A DNA stretch of 64,000 nucleotides from Acetatifactor muris (lineage in GTDB: Bacteria; Bacillota; Clostridia; Lachnospirales; Lachnospiraceae), in contig NZ_JANJZD010000008.1 of NCBI RefSeq assembly GCF_024623325.1, positions 124,001-188,000 of the forward strand. The letters run 5' to 3'. The position numbers and the translations under genes were made by a program. A model generated the notes under the pieces. That model saw only the letters and a program-made list of their open reading frames with translations, ran no database searches and was not told where the DNA came from. This document shows, piece by piece, positions 34,809 to 44,739 of the stretch; the stretch's first letter is position 1; each line of letters begins with the position of its first letter.

Positions 34809-35231
34809 TTATTTCTTAGCTGCCTTGGGTTTCTTTGCGCCGTACTTGGAACGGGCCTGCTTTCTGTTGGCAACGCCTGCCGTATCAAGTGTACCACGGA
34901 TAATGTGATATCTTGTACCGGGCAAGTCCTTTACCCTGCCGCCGCGAACCAGGACAACGCTGTGCTCCTGCAGGTTGTGTCCTTCTCCGGGAATGTAGCT
35001 TGTAACCTCGATTCCGTTGGAAAGACGTACTCTGGCAACCTTCCTGAGCGCCGAGTTAGGCTTCTTGGGAGTTAATGTCTTAACGACAGTACACACACCG
35101 CGCTTCTGAGGAGCAGATGCATCCGTAGCCTTCTTGTGAAGAGAGTTGTACCCTTTCTGCAAGGCAGGTGCAGTCGACTTCTTTACAGAAACCTGACGTC
35201 CTTTTCTTACTAACTGGTTAAATGTTGGCAT
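34809..35231 (-). CDS. rpsL: 30S ribosomal protein S12
   Basis: 140 aa, ATG 35231. [11 protein letters not shown] start; the conserved [15 protein letters not shown] loop (position of streptomycin-resistance Lys) is wild type in KKPNSA. First gene of the str operon. A 242-nt gap to rpsG holds no gene. Confidence 0.98.
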   Translation of the reverse strand: MPTFNQLVRKGRQVSVKKSTAPALQKGYNSLHKKATDASAPQKRGVCTVVKTLTPKKPNSALRKVARVRLSNGIEVTSYIPGEGHNLQEHSVVLVRGGRVKDLPGTRYHIIRGTLDTAGVANRKQARSKYGAKKPKAAKK

Positions 35232-35310
35232 TCTGTTTCACCTCTTTCTACTTTCTGAAATCTTGTCGTGTATACCGCTTAAATAAAAGCCTCCGCACAC
35301 ACGCTATATC

Positions 35311-35339
35311 ATTATAGCTACTCGCCGATATGTTGTCAA
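35311..35339 (-). promoter_or_regulatory. str operon promoter
   Basis: Minus: TTGACA (35339-35334), 17 bp, TATAAT (35316-35311). Consensus sigma-A site, about 80 nt before rpsL. Confidence 0.8.
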
Positions 35340-35394
35340 CTGTTTTTTACCTGATTATTTATCCTTTTTTTAGAATCATCTTATCTCCGTTTCA

Positions 35395-35424
35395 TTGACA
35401 AGTCCTGTGGGTTGGTATTATGAT
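35395..35424 (+). promoter_or_regulatory. promoter of hypothetical gene 35509
   Basis: TTGACA (35395-35400), 18 bp, TATGAT (35419-35424); TATTAT at 35416 gives a 15-bp spacer. Confidence 0.5.
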
Positions 35425-35508
35425 ACTAACAGTTTATATTTCATACCATTCATAATAAAATTGCAAAGCTGACAGCAAATCTGCAGCCATTGAAAGGAGA
35501 TACTACTC

Positions 35509-36264
35509 ATGCCGGTAATGGATGAATTCAGAGAGGAAAGAGAAGCACTGAAGCACGGAACCCTGAAGCAGAAGATTTCCTATTTCTTCTGTTATTATAA
35601 ATGGCATGTCATCATCACCATTGCCCTTATTGCCTTTGCCGTTTCCATGGCCCATCAGATACTGACCCAGAAGGAAAATGCCTTCTTTGCGGCTTTCATC
35701 AATACGGTGGAGCTGGAGACCGCGGGAAATTTCGTTCAGGGCTTTACCGAATATGCCGGCATTGACATGAATGAGTTCGACGTTATGTTCGACACTGCCC
35801 TGCGTATCAACCCGGATCCCGCTTCCTATGATGAAAGCACCATTACTTCCACCCAGAAAGTCATGGTATATCTGGCCGCCCAGGAAATCGACATCCTTGC
35901 CGCGGGAGATACCGTCATGAATTCCTATGCCTACAATGACAGCTTTTATGACCTGAGAGAAATCCTGACGGCAGAGCAGCTTGCTGAATATGAGCCGTAT
36001 TTCTACTATATGGACAGAACCGTGGCTGAGGAGCGGAGCGAAATGGATTTCACCAGCGCCGATTACTCCTCCCTGCCGGCCTATCCGGACCCCAGGAATC
36101 CGGAAGCCATGAGCGACCCCATCCCTGTGGGTATCTACCTTGACAGCGCGGACACCTTAAAGGAACATTATTATTTCCTGGATGAAAATGCGCTCGTTGC
36201 GGTAGCCGCCAATACCCGGCATCCGGAAACCGTCTCCAGATATCTTGAATACATTTTTCAGTGA
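35509..36264 (+). CDS. membrane-anchored protein of unknown function
   Basis: 251 aa, ATG 35509, SD AAAGGAG. One membrane helix at about 30-50 (WHVIITIALIAFAVSMA) with a short Lys-rich cytoplasmic tail, then an external domain of 200 residues, rich in Tyr, Asp and Glu. The pattern is common in Clostridia but unnamed. The gene converges on gatB with a 7-nt overlap. Confidence 0.65.
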   Translation: MPVMDEFREEREALKHGTLKQKISYFFCYYKWHVIITIALIAFAVSMAHQILTQKENAFFAAFINTVELETAGNFVQGFTEYAGIDMNEFDVMFDTALRINPDPASYDESTITSTQKVMVYLAAQEIDILAAGDTVMNSYAYNDSFYDLREILTAEQLAEYEPYFYYMDRTVAEERSEMDFTSADYSSLPAYPDPRNPEAMSDPIPVGIYLDSADTLKEHYYFLDENALVAVAANTRHPETVSRYLEYIFQ

Positions 36265-37712
36265 AGCAGTTCCTTCAGCAGTCCGTTGACAGTGACAGGA
36301 TCCGCCTTTCCCTTCATGGCCCTCATTGTCTGACCTACCAGATAACCGACAGCTCTCTCCTTACCGCCGCGATAATCCTCCACGGACTGTGGATTCGCGG
36401 CGATGACTTTTTCCACTGCCTTCCGGAGAGCTTCTCTGTCATCTACCATTTTCAGGCCATGTTCTTCCACATACTGCTCCGGGTCCACATCCTTGTCAAA
36501 CAGTTTCTCAAACACGGCTTTTGCCACCGTGGAATTGATAGCTTTCCTCTCTGTCAGCGCAATCAGCTTCGCCAGATTTTCCGGGGAAAAGCGGATGTCA
36601 TCCGGATCCAGTTCCTTTTCCTTTAAAAGTCTCAGAGTCTCCCCCATCAGCCAGTTGGATACTTTCTTCGGCGGCACTCCCAAAGCCACAGTCGCTTCAA
36701 ACAAATCCGCCATATGCTTTGAACCGGTGATAATTTCAATATCATAGTCAGGAATGTCAAACTCTGACTTATATCGCTCCATTTTCTCTGTGCGCAGTTC
36801 CGGCTGCCTGGAACGGATCTCCTCCAGAAACCCGTCGTCTATGCTGACCGGCGGCAAATCCGGATCCGGGAAATACCGGTAATCCTGTGCGTCCTCTTTG
36901 GAGCGCATGGGAAAGGAGATTTCCTTCGCTTCGTCCCAGCGCCTTGTCTCCTGTACCACAGTTCCTCCTGATTCCAGCAGGTCTGTCTGGCGCTCCCGCT
37001 CCCTTTCAATGGCCCGGGCAACAGACCGGAAAGAGTTCAGATTCTTCATCTCCGTACGAGTGCCGAATCTGTCCGTCCCCCTCTCACGAACCGACAGATT
37101 CACATCGACTCTCATAGACCCTTCCTGCATCTTGCAGTCGCTGGCCCCCAGGTACTGAATCATCAGACGCAGTTTCTCCAGAAAGGCAATCACCTCTTCC
37201 GCGCTGCGCATATCAGGCTCTGAAACAATCTCAATCAGAGGTACGCCGGACCGATTATAATCTATCAGCGTACAGTCCTCCTCTTCGTCATGAATCAGCT
37301 TACCTGCATCCTCTTCCATGTGAATCTCATGTATCCCGATTCTCTTTTTCCCGGGCATGCCGCCCTCGGATTCTGCCTTGGTATCAATCTCCACATAGCC
37401 ATCTCTGCACACAGGCAGATACAGCTGAGAAATCTGATAATTCTGCGGATTGTCCGGATAGAAATAATTCTTTCGGTCAAATTTGCAGTATCGGGTGATG
37501 CTGCAGTTCGCAGCCAGCCCCACCGCAACCGCATATTCCAGCACCTTCCTGTTCAGAACGGGAAGCGTACCCGGCATTCCGGTGCACACCGGGCAGGTAT
37601 GGGAATTGGGCCTGCCCCCGAAAGCAGTGGAGCATCCGCAGAAGATTTTAGTCCTGGTGGCCAGCTCCACATGGACCTCCAGTCCGATGACCGTCTCATA
37701 GATTTTTGCCAT
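36258..37712 (-). CDS. gatB: Asp-tRNA(Asn)/Glu-tRNA(Gln) amidotransferase subunit B
   Basis: 484 aa, ATG 37712, one nt after the gatA stop. GLEVHVELATRTKIFCGC start with Zn Cys (HTCPVCTGMPG), kinase-like active site that activates the misacylated tRNA, and a C-terminal YqeY-like tail (VGYLVGQTMRAMKG) that binds the tRNA. With GatA and GatC it makes Gln-tRNA and possibly Asn-tRNA. Confidence 0.98.
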   Translation of the reverse strand: MAKIYETVIGLEVHVELATRTKIFCGCSTAFGGRPNSHTCPVCTGMPGTLPVLNRKVLEYAVAVGLAANCSITRYCKFDRKNYFYPDNPQNYQISQLYLPVCRDGYVEIDTKAESEGGMPGKKRIGIHEIHMEEDAGKLIHDEEEDCTLIDYNRSGVPLIEIVSEPDMRSAEEVIAFLEKLRLMIQYLGASDCKMQEGSMRVDVNLSVRERGTDRFGTRTEMKNLNSFRSVARAIERERERQTDLLESGGTVVQETRRWDEAKEISFPMRSKEDAQDYRYFPDPDLPPVSIDDGFLEEIRSRQPELRTEKMERYKSEFDIPDYDIEIITGSKHMADLFEATVALGVPPKKVSNWLMGETLRLLKEKELDPDDIRFSPENLAKLIALTERKAINSTVAKAVFEKLFDKDVDPEQYVEEHGLKMVDDREALRKAVEKVIAANPQSVEDYRGGKERAVGYLVGQTMRAMKGKADPVTVNGLLKELLH

Positions 37713-37713
37713 T

Positions 37714-39228
37714 TTATCTCCGGTGCCTCCTGTTATATAACTTTACCGTCCTGCCGCTGCAGCTCTCATAAGTATAGGCTGCCCGGAGAATCTTCTTCTC
37801 CTGAAAGCAGTCTCCGATGAGCTGGAGACCGATGGGCAGTCCCCTTTTATCCATGCCGCAGGGAATGCTCACAGCCGGAAGTCCTGCCAGATTCACGGAA
37901 ACCGTGTAAATGTCTCCCAAATACATTTTCAGCGGGTCCGAAAGACTCTCCCCCAGCTTCGGCGCTGTGGTGGGAGCCACAGGTCCCAGAATGCAGTCGT
38001 ATTTTGCGAATGCCTCATCAAAGGCCTTCTTAATCATTGCCTTTACCCGCAGCGCCTTCAGGTAAAAGGCATCGTAATAACCGGAACTGAGCACAAAGCT
38101 TCCCAGCATGATACGGCGTTTTACCTCCGGGCCAAAACCTGCAGAGCGGGTCTTTTTATACATTTGATGCAGTTCTTCCACAGATTCCGCACGATAGCCG
38201 TATTTCACACCGTCAAACCGCTCCAGATTGGAGCTGGCCTCCGCGCAGGCGATGGTGTAATAAGTGGGAACCGCATATTCCGCCAAATCCAGGTCAAATT
38301 CTTCTATGACGGCACCCTTTTTCCGCAGCACTTCCGCCGCGTTCAAAACGGCCTCCCGCACCTCCGAATCCAGGCCTTCCTCTGTGCCCCCTGCCGCCCT
38401 GTCCGCAAGCCAGGCCTTCGGTATCCCGATGCGCATTCCCGTTACATCTTCTATCAAAGCAGCAGTAAAATCAACCTCTTCTCTCTCCATAAGTGTGGAA
38501 TCCCTGATAATCCCTTTCTCCTCTCCTTTCCCGGAAGCAAGAATCTCCAGAATGACGGCACAATCCTCCACCGTCCTGCACAGAGGTCCAATCTGGTCCA
38601 GGGAAGACCCATAGGCCACCAGGCCGAACCGGGACACGGTTCCGTATGTGGGTTTCAGTCCCACGACACCGCAATGGGAAGCCGGCTGTCTGATAGAACC
38701 GCCTGTGTCGGAGCCCAGGGCAAAAAAACACTCTCCTGCCGCCACTGCAGCCGCCGAGCCGCCGGAAGAGCCTCCCGGCACATGTTCGGGATTATGAGGA
38801 TTGCAGGTAGGACCACAGACAGAAGTCTCCGTGGTAGACCCCATGGCAAATTCATCCATATTGGTCTTGCCGATGAGAACCGCCCCTGCCCTCTCCAGGC
38901 TTTTCACAGCTTCTGCAGAATAAGGAGGGATAAAATTACGCAGCATCCGGGACGAACAGGTGGTGAGCAGTCCCTGTGTACACAGATTGTCCTTCACCGC
39001 CACAGGCACCCCCGCCAGAGGTCCTGTGAGTTCACCTGCCACAATTCTTTTCTGTACTTCCTCCGCTCTCCTCAAAGCACCTTCCGTATCCACTGTCACA
39101 TAACAATGGTAAATTTTCTCCTTCTCTTCTATCTGCTCCAGCACGGCCTCCATGGCTTCCACTGCCGTAGTCCGGCCCTCCCGGATCGCCCTTCCCAATT
39201 CCGATGCAGACAGGGATAAAAGTTCCAT
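37714..39228 (-). CDS. gatA: Asp/Glu-tRNA amidotransferase subunit A
   Basis: 504 aa from ATG 39228, SD GGAGG with 6-nt spacer; the frame extends upstream without SD. Amidase signature: AVKDNLC (catalytic Lys), GGSSGGSAAAVAAG (cis-Ser), GSDTGGSIRQPAS (nucleophile Ser). It frees ammonia from glutamine for the GatB active site. Confidence 0.98.
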   Translation of the reverse strand: MELLSLSASELGRAIREGRTTAVEAMEAVLEQIEEKEKIYHCYVTVDTEGALRRAEEVQKRIVAGELTGPLAGVPVAVKDNLCTQGLLTTCSSRMLRNFIPPYSAEAVKSLERAGAVLIGKTNMDEFAMGSTTETSVCGPTCNPHNPEHVPGGSSGGSAAAVAAGECFFALGSDTGGSIRQPASHCGVVGLKPTYGTVSRFGLVAYGSSLDQIGPLCRTVEDCAVILEILASGKGEEKGIIRDSTLMEREEVDFTAALIEDVTGMRIGIPKAWLADRAAGGTEEGLDSEVREAVLNAAEVLRKKGAVIEEFDLDLAEYAVPTYYTIACAEASSNLERFDGVKYGYRAESVEELHQMYKKTRSAGFGPEVKRRIMLGSFVLSSGYYDAFYLKALRVKAMIKKAFDEAFAKYDCILGPVAPTTAPKLGESLSDPLKMYLGDIYTVSVNLAGLPAVSIPCGMDKRGLPIGLQLIGDCFQEKKILRAAYTYESCSGRTVKLYNRRHRR

Positions 39229-39332
39229 ATGCCACCTCCACTTCTCCATTTTCACACTCCCCTACATTGCCAGAGCGGCATGTCCGGCCCACCATCCTGA
39301 CCGCCTGGAAAATCTTCCTTCCATTCACGCCT

Positions 39333-39626
39333 TCAGCCAAACGTCTTCGGCACCACAAACATATCGTCCTTCCGGCATGGTGCGTTCCGCAATATCTCCT
39401 CCACAGCCTCCGTCCCTGTCACCTCATCCTCCCGGAATACATTCTTCTCCGGAAACACATGAGACATGGGTTCCACCCCTGTGGTGTCCAGTTCATTCAG
39501 TTTCTCAATACAGGCAAACATTCTGCCCATGTCCTTTCGGGCCTGCTCCCTCTCCTTCTGCGTAAGCTCCAGCTTCGCAAGAATGCTTACATATTCTATG
39601 ATCTCGTCATTGATTTTGTCTGCCAT
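39333..39626 (-). CDS. gatC: Asp/Glu-tRNA amidotransferase subunit C
   Basis: 97 aa, ATG 39626. LAKLELTQKEREQARKDMGR and VEPMSHVFPEKNVFREDEV are typical of GatC, which stabilises GatA-GatB. It begins 24 nt after the stop of the ABC permease gene and 104 nt before gatA, so gatCAB is probably read from the transporter operon too. Confidence 0.95.
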   Translation of the reverse strand: MADKINDEIIEYVSILAKLELTQKEREQARKDMGRMFACIEKLNELDTTGVEPMSHVFPEKNVFREDEVTGTEAVEEILRNAPCRKDDMFVVPKTFG

Positions 39627-39650
39627 TTCATGTCTCCTGTTTTCTGCCCT

Positions 39651-41894
39651 TTATCTGTCTCCGAATCTCAGGATATACTTTTCCGGCAACACTCCCTTTG
39701 GAAGGTAACCCATCCATTCGTCGCCGTCCTCTCCCTTCACAGTAACCGAAATATACCTCCTCTGAAACACGCTTCTGTGATAATAATTCTGAATGTAAAT
39801 CAGCAATGCTTCCAGCTCTTCTATCTCCTCCCGGTCGGTGACAACTACCCGGCACCCGCCGTCCGGAAATGCTTCCGTATCTACGGATACAGCTTCCTTC
39901 TGCACGATGTCTTCCCCCGGACCGTCTCCTTCTCCGGCTTCTTCCTTCCTGATATCCGTCTGACCCCGGCCCGCTTCATTCTGTCCGGGCTGTGCCAGGA
40001 CACCGTATATCTCCCGTGCCCGTTCAATCCATATTGCCTTATCCACACTCTCATCATACTGATACCCCAAATCCAGTACAACAGACTGGATTTCCGGCTT
40101 CTGAGCCTCCATGTCCAGCCCATCCATCCGGTGAAGCGCCTCTATGGTATGCTCCATGGATTCCAGAATGTACAGGTTGTAGGTTTTCCACCTTCTGCCC
40201 TTCTCAGACTGGTATCGGAATTCCAGTTCCACCTCCGCCAGCATTTTGTCCTGATTCAATAGTATATTGTCCGCATTTTCCAGCACATCCTGATTATACG
40301 CCCTGATAACCGGCAGAAGCTTTTCCGGCAGGTTATCAGTGAGATGCTGCTCTTTCCTGTCAAAGCTCACCTTCATCCCAACACAGTCCGCCACAGAATC
40401 TTCGTCGAGCATATAGGCATGTTTCAGATATGTCTCACTGGTAAAAATCGGCCAGAGCAATTCTTCATCTTCTTTCAGGACCCGATAGTACCGGTAATAG
40501 CTTTCGCCGCTTTTCAGTGTAACTTTTGCCGCCACACGTTCATAATTCTCATAAGTCAGATTGCCTTCCGCCTCCCGCTCCGTCATCTCCTTCAGAAAAG
40601 CATAAATTACCTCCGTGTCCTGATAATGAATCTGTTCCAACGCATTTTCCGCCGCGTCATAAAACAGACGGTTTGACAGTTCTGCATCATATATGGCAAT
40701 TTCCGCAATCTCATCCGCATCCGGAAGTCTGGTATCGAATCCAATCCAGTCCCAATAGAAGGTAAAGCAAACCAGCAACCCCAGCATGACAGTCACTGCC
40801 ATCTGAATCTTATGTGCGAAAAATGCTTTAAAATCCATCTGAAAAATGATATCCAGAATTCCAAAAGTGAGAATCGAAGCCAGAACCGCTCCAAAGCTTC
40901 CCCAGGTCAAAGCCTGCGCATTCGAAGTCAGCAAGACGAACAGCCCCCAGCCGCACATGCCGGCTTCCACACCCATCAGAATTCTAAAGCAGGCCGCTGC
41001 CGTTTTGTTTCCCATTCCCTGCCCTGCCGTCTCGGAAGTCCTTCTCCTGTAAAAGAGCCAGGCTGCCATTCCGAAAATGCCTGCTACCCCGGCATTCGTC
41101 AGGAGCACCTTTCCGAACTGCCATGACCATTGACCGGCAGAATCTATCCACTGCGTCAAAAGGTCAGGGGCTCCCAGCAGCGGAGAAAAATATGGCACAT
41201 TCCCCCAATCCACTACCGGGAAATAAAAAGTATCCATATAACTGTCAAAATAAGTCAGACCCAACGCATAAAAAGAAATCACTCCAAAACCAAGAAATCC
41301 CATACAGACCAGTGTATTCAGCGCATTTCCCGAAAGCATCACCGCCGTCAATACCAGATGATAAATCAACAGATAGACCACTGTCAAGACCAGCACACTT
41401 ATTCCCAGGTTCCGCAGTATGGTTCCCAATATCTCTTCGCCGCCCAGCCGCACCATGAAGCTGCCTCCCATGGCCAGTGTCAGCAGCAGACAGGTCAAAA
41501 GCGGAACCAGCCAGATTAAAATCCCATTTAGATAACAGGCGCCATACAATGTACTCCTTTTTACAGGCAGACTGTGATAAGTATCCACCATATTTTTGTG
41601 AAATACATAACGAAAGCCTGACAGACCTACGATAACTGCTCCTGTAATAGCCAGGAACCCACATACACCTGGCACATAAGAATTGAATATCCACATAATA
41701 TTCTCCTGACGTACCAGTTTCTCCTTCATCAGCAGGCCCTCCATCCCGCCGTACTGCCTCAGTACATTGCTCCTCCAGAGCAGCCACGCCACAGGCAACG
41801 CCAGAAAGCTTCCGAGAAACGACAGTGCTGTCATCCAGATTTTATGGCGCAGGTCCTCCTTCATTGCCTTAAAAAATAAGTGCTTTGATGTCAT
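39651..41894 (-). CDS. ABC transporter membrane protein (DUF6449-like)
   Basis: 747 aa, ATG 41894, SD GGAGG. First half has about eight membrane helices in ABC-2 permease style (LPVAWLLWRS, VVYLLIYHLVLTAVML, MAVTVMLGLLVCFTFYW). The second half from about residue 390 is an extracytoplasmic domain with KVTLKSGESYYRYYRV and LDLGYQYDESVDKAIWIE. It overlaps the ATPase gene by 26 nt. Probably the partner of the YtrB-type ATPase. Confidence 0.75.
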   Translation of the reverse strand: MTSKHLFFKAMKEDLRHKIWMTALSFLGSFLALPVAWLLWRSNVLRQYGGMEGLLMKEKLVRQENIMWIFNSYVPGVCGFLAITGAVIVGLSGFRYVFHKNMVDTYHSLPVKRSTLYGACYLNGILIWLVPLLTCLLLTLAMGGSFMVRLGGEEILGTILRNLGISVLVLTVVYLLIYHLVLTAVMLSGNALNTLVCMGFLGFGVISFYALGLTYFDSYMDTFYFPVVDWGNVPYFSPLLGAPDLLTQWIDSAGQWSWQFGKVLLTNAGVAGIFGMAAWLFYRRRTSETAGQGMGNKTAAACFRILMGVEAGMCGWGLFVLLTSNAQALTWGSFGAVLASILTFGILDIIFQMDFKAFFAHKIQMAVTVMLGLLVCFTFYWDWIGFDTRLPDADEIAEIAIYDAELSNRLFYDAAENALEQIHYQDTEVIYAFLKEMTEREAEGNLTYENYERVAAKVTLKSGESYYRYYRVLKEDEELLWPIFTSETYLKHAYMLDEDSVADCVGMKVSFDRKEQHLTDNLPEKLLPVIRAYNQDVLENADNILLNQDKMLAEVELEFRYQSEKGRRWKTYNLYILESMEHTIEALHRMDGLDMEAQKPEIQSVVLDLGYQYDESVDKAIWIERAREIYGVLAQPGQNEAGRGQTDIRKEEAGEGDGPGEDIVQKEAVSVDTEAFPDGGCRVVVTDREEIEELEALLIYIQNYYHRSVFQRRYISVTVKGEDGDEWMGYLPKGVLPEKYILRFGDR

Positions 41895-42771
41895 ACCCCT
41901 TTACCTCCGTTTCACTGATAAAGATTTCTTCCAGAGACAGCGGCAGCAGTTCATAGAAAACAGGAGACAATTGTTCCATAACAGCTTCCACCCCGTCTCT
42001 GTTTCCTCTGACCGTGAAGGTATAGAGTGCCCCTCTGTTCTCCATGGTCATCACCTCCAGCCTGTCCTTAAGCTGCTGCAACATACTTTCTTCCTTCACC
42101 ACACACTGTACCTTGTGAATATTCAACTTCATTTCATCCAAATCCTTTTCAAAAAGGATTCCTCCCCTGTGCAAAAGTCCCACATACTCACAGATATCCT
42201 CCAGCTCCCGCAGATTATGAGAGGCAATCACAGGAGTCAGCCCTCTCTCTTCCATCTCCCGGACGAAGACTGCTTTCACAGCCTGACGCATTACAGGGTC
42301 CAGTCCGTCAAAGGTCTCGTCACAGAACAGATACTTTGTATTGGCACAGATTCCGCAGATGACGGAAAGCTGCTTCTTCATCCCTTTGGAAAACGTACTG
42401 ATCTTCCTGCCTGCATCCAGGCCGAATTTCCCCATCATATCCTTCCACTTATCCGTGTCAAAACCGGGATAATAGGTTTGATACAGCCGAAGCATATCCC
42501 CTGGAGTACCGCTCCTGAAAAAATACTGATCATCTGATATATAAAAAATTCTGGCCTTTGCAGAAGGATTGTCGTACACCGGTTCCCCATCTACAAGAAT
42601 CGTCCCTTTGTCCGGCTTCATGACTCCGCACAGCAGACGCATTAAAGTAGATTTCCCGGCGCCGTTGGTTCCAATCAATCCAAACACATGACCTTCCCCA
42701 ATAGACGCAGTCACATTGTCAATTGCTTTCACCCGGTCAAAACATTTACTTATATTCTGAAACTCAATCAT
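41869..42771 (-). CDS. ABC transporter ATP-binding protein (YtrB-type)
   Basis: 300 aa from ATG 42771 (SD GGAGGG). Walker A GTNGAGKS, signature FSKGMKKQLS, Walker B YLFCDETFDGLD, H-loop ASHNLREL. The C-terminal 70 residues are the usual extension of export ATPases. Four-nt overlap with the GntR gene (ATGA). Confidence 0.92.
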   Translation of the reverse strand: MIEFQNISKCFDRVKAIDNVTASIGEGHVFGLIGTNGAGKSTLMRLLCGVMKPDKGTILVDGEPVYDNPSAKARIFYISDDQYFFRSGTPGDMLRLYQTYYPGFDTDKWKDMMGKFGLDAGRKISTFSKGMKKQLSVICGICANTKYLFCDETFDGLDPVMRQAVKAVFVREMEERGLTPVIASHNLRELEDICEYVGLLHRGGILFEKDLDEMKLNIHKVQCVVKEESMLQQLKDRLEVMTMENRGALYTFTVRGNRDGVEAVMEQLSPVFYELLPLSLEEIFISETEVKGYDIKALIF

Positions 42772-43139
42772 GACTCTCCCTCCCCATATATCAGATGCAG
42801 CTCCTCTGAAAGACGCCCCCGGGTTACTCCGGCCTCTTTGGCCTGCAGAGTGATACTTCTCCACTCCTGCAGAATTTTGTCCTGCCTGTTCTCCCTCCAT
42901 TCGTTCTCCGCAGTCACAAAGCTGCCCCGGCCGGACACCGTATAAAGGTAACCGTCCTGCTCCAGCTGGGCATACGCCCTCTGCACTGTGTTGGGATTCA
43001 CAGAAAGCTCCATGGCCAGACTGCGCACACTTGGCATTTTAGTCAGCGGTTCCAATCCGCCGCTGACGATCAGACGCTCCAGCTTTTCCACCACTTGTTC
43101 GTAGATAGGGCGTTTATCCCGATAATCCAACAAAATCAT
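42768..43139 (-). CDS. GntR-family regulator, YtrA type
   Basis: 123 aa, ATG 43139. Winged helix of GntR (IYEQVVEKLERLIVSGGL, MPSVRSLAMELSVNPNTVQR) followed by a short helical tail of the YtrA subfamily, which represses ABC-transporter operons induced by cell-wall stress. First gene of the operon GntR-ATPase-permease-(gatCAB). Confidence 0.93.
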   Translation of the reverse strand: MILLDYRDKRPIYEQVVEKLERLIVSGGLEPLTKMPSVRSLAMELSVNPNTVQRAYAQLEQDGYLYTVSGRGSFVTAENEWRENRQDKILQEWRSITLQAKEAGVTRGRLSEELHLIYGEGES

Positions 43140-43173
43140 GCTCCCTCCTTTTCTCTATCGTATGAAAAGTAGT

Positions 43174-43226
43174 AAGTGTATTAATTTATTTAATACACTT
43201 ATAACACAATCAAAGTATAACGTCAA
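43174..43226 (-). promoter_or_regulatory. promoter and perfect palindromic operator of the GntR operon
   Basis: AAGTGTATTAA (43174-43184), TTTAT, TTAATACACTT (43190-43200): a perfect 11-bp inverted repeat. The promoter is TTGACG (43226-43221), 17 bp, TATAAG (43203-43198), so the -10 overlaps the operator. Likely the autoregulatory YtrA-type site. Confidence 0.75.
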
Positions 43227-43301
43227 GCCTGAATTCACTTCTTAAGTAATATGATAAAAAACAGGAAGCATCCCTACTGCCCTGATGCTTCCTGTTTCTC
43301 C

Positions 43302-44405
43302 TTACTCAATTCTCCCGATACTATCTTTCAGCTGCCTGATCATTTCCTCCGCTGCTTTCAGCTTTTCTTCCGCCTCATCAGCCCTGCAGCGTTCCTTTTC
43401 GGCAAGCTTCCTCTGCTCTTCTGTCCTTGCACGTTCTTCTTCCGCAAGCTTCCTCTGCTCTTCTGTCCTCCTGCGCTCTTCCTGTATGCTGATTTTCTCC
43501 ATATTCTCCCACAGATATCCCATTTCTCGCTCTCTCACTTTCCGGACACATTTCAACCGCTCTTCCGCAGATACGTCTATCTTAAAACACAGACTCTCCA
43601 TTGCAGATACAATGATGTCTATCACATGTTCCGGACTGTCCTTCACAATCTGATTCAGTCTGTCCGCAGGAAGCCGAAGAAACTGCTCCAAATCCGCATC
43701 GTTCTGTATTTTATTGATTAACATTATCAACGACATCTCGTCTCCCCGGTTCAGAAGCTCCTCGTTGCTATAGGCACAGACAGTCACAAGTTCATATCTG
43801 AAATCCGGAATCCATTTTCTGAACTGGGACTCCCTGCTGATTCTCTCCCGGAAATTCCTGGCGGCTGTCCACTTTGCCTCTCCCTCAAAGTACACAATGG
43901 GAATAATCACAGGATATCGGAACTCCTTCCTCCTGGTGATACCCTCATGCTTTGCCTCCAGTTCCTTTTTATACGCTGTCCAGATACACATCATATACCG
44001 TAAAAGCTGCATGGCCACATCATAATCTACCAGGCTCTTGTGATCAATGAGCGAGATCAGAAAAGGCGGCTCATTTTCCGCTTCCACCACAGAGTCCTTT
44101 TCCTTTCCAATATCAAGAATCCGGATTTTCTGTACGGAATCCGATTCAAATTCTGTTCCCAGATAGGGATGATAACGGGAAGAAATATCCTCGATATCCT
44201 CCGGCTGTACATTCTGTAAAAACGGAATGTCAAAATTATCCCGAAGAAACTGCGCGCACAATACAGGATTGGAAAACACATCCTTGCTGCTGATGTCCCT
44301 GTTATGTACGCTGCTTTTTCCATATCCTTTCCGTTTTACACCAGCAACGCTCTTTTTCACAGGCTGCCGTTCTGCAGATTTTACTTCTGTCGTTTTTCTC
44401 TTCAT
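43302..44405 (-). CDS. Rpn-family nuclease, paralogue of the 937 gene
   Basis: 367 aa from ATG 44405, SD AGGAGGA. Core nearly identical to the protein at 937: same HNRDIS motif, IRILDIGKEKDS, SLIDHKSLVDYD and YPVIIPIVYFEGE. The C-terminal tail is much shorter: two copies of a TEEQRKLAEEERA unit in place of eight EAERKKA heptads. Promoter and leader are also shared. Probably a duplication of a 1.5-kb unit, with differential growth of the tail. Confidence 0.85.
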   Translation of the reverse strand: MKRKTTEVKSAERQPVKKSVAGVKRKGYGKSSVHNRDISSKDVFSNPVLCAQFLRDNFDIPFLQNVQPEDIEDISSRYHPYLGTEFESDSVQKIRILDIGKEKDSVVEAENEPPFLISLIDHKSLVDYDVAMQLLRYMMCIWTAYKKELEAKHEGITRRKEFRYPVIIPIVYFEGEAKWTAARNFRERISRESQFRKWIPDFRYELVTVCAYSNEELLNRGDEMSLIMLINKIQNDADLEQFLRLPADRLNQIVKDSPEHVIDIIVSAMESLCFKIDVSAEERLKCVRKVREREMGYLWENMEKISIQEERRRTEEQRKLAEEERARTEEQRKLAEKERCRADEAEEKLKAAEEMIRQLKDSIGRIE

Positions 44406-44411
44406 TCTTTC

Positions 44412-44436
44412 CTCCTGTTCTCTTAGCGGACAGGAG
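44412..44436 (-). promoter_or_regulatory. anti-SD hairpin of the second Rpn gene
   Basis: On the minus strand CTCCTGT (44436-44430) pairs with ACAGGAG (44418-44412), the SD core, across 11 nt. Same stem and loop length as at 907-931. Confidence 0.6.
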
Positions 44437-44593
44437 AAGCTGCTTCGCCTGCCCTTATTTTGTTTTATTTCACTTGAAAAGGTGGCGAAAAGCCGATACA
44501 ACAGAATCCAGTGCCCTTTGGAATTTACAGATTCCTGTACACTGAATTTAGACATTTCATCCGAAGCGTAAACCAACGGCTGATAATACGTTT

Positions 44594-44622
44594 ACTATAG
44601 CAGATTTTTCCGTATTGCGCAA
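44594..44622 (-). promoter_or_regulatory. promoter of the second Rpn gene
   Basis: TTGCGC (44622-44617), 17 bp, TGC-TATAGT (44599-44594). About 47 bp around it match 692-738 at roughly 80 %. Confidence 0.65.
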
Positions 44623-44739
44623 GCACTTTTTTTACCTTTTTGATTGCCCTTTTTGATTGCCCCTATGCGATTTATAAAGCAGTCCGGACAGATCACTGCA
44701 CTGTCAGGATTTATTGTTGAAATGCTGTTTTTGACAGGA

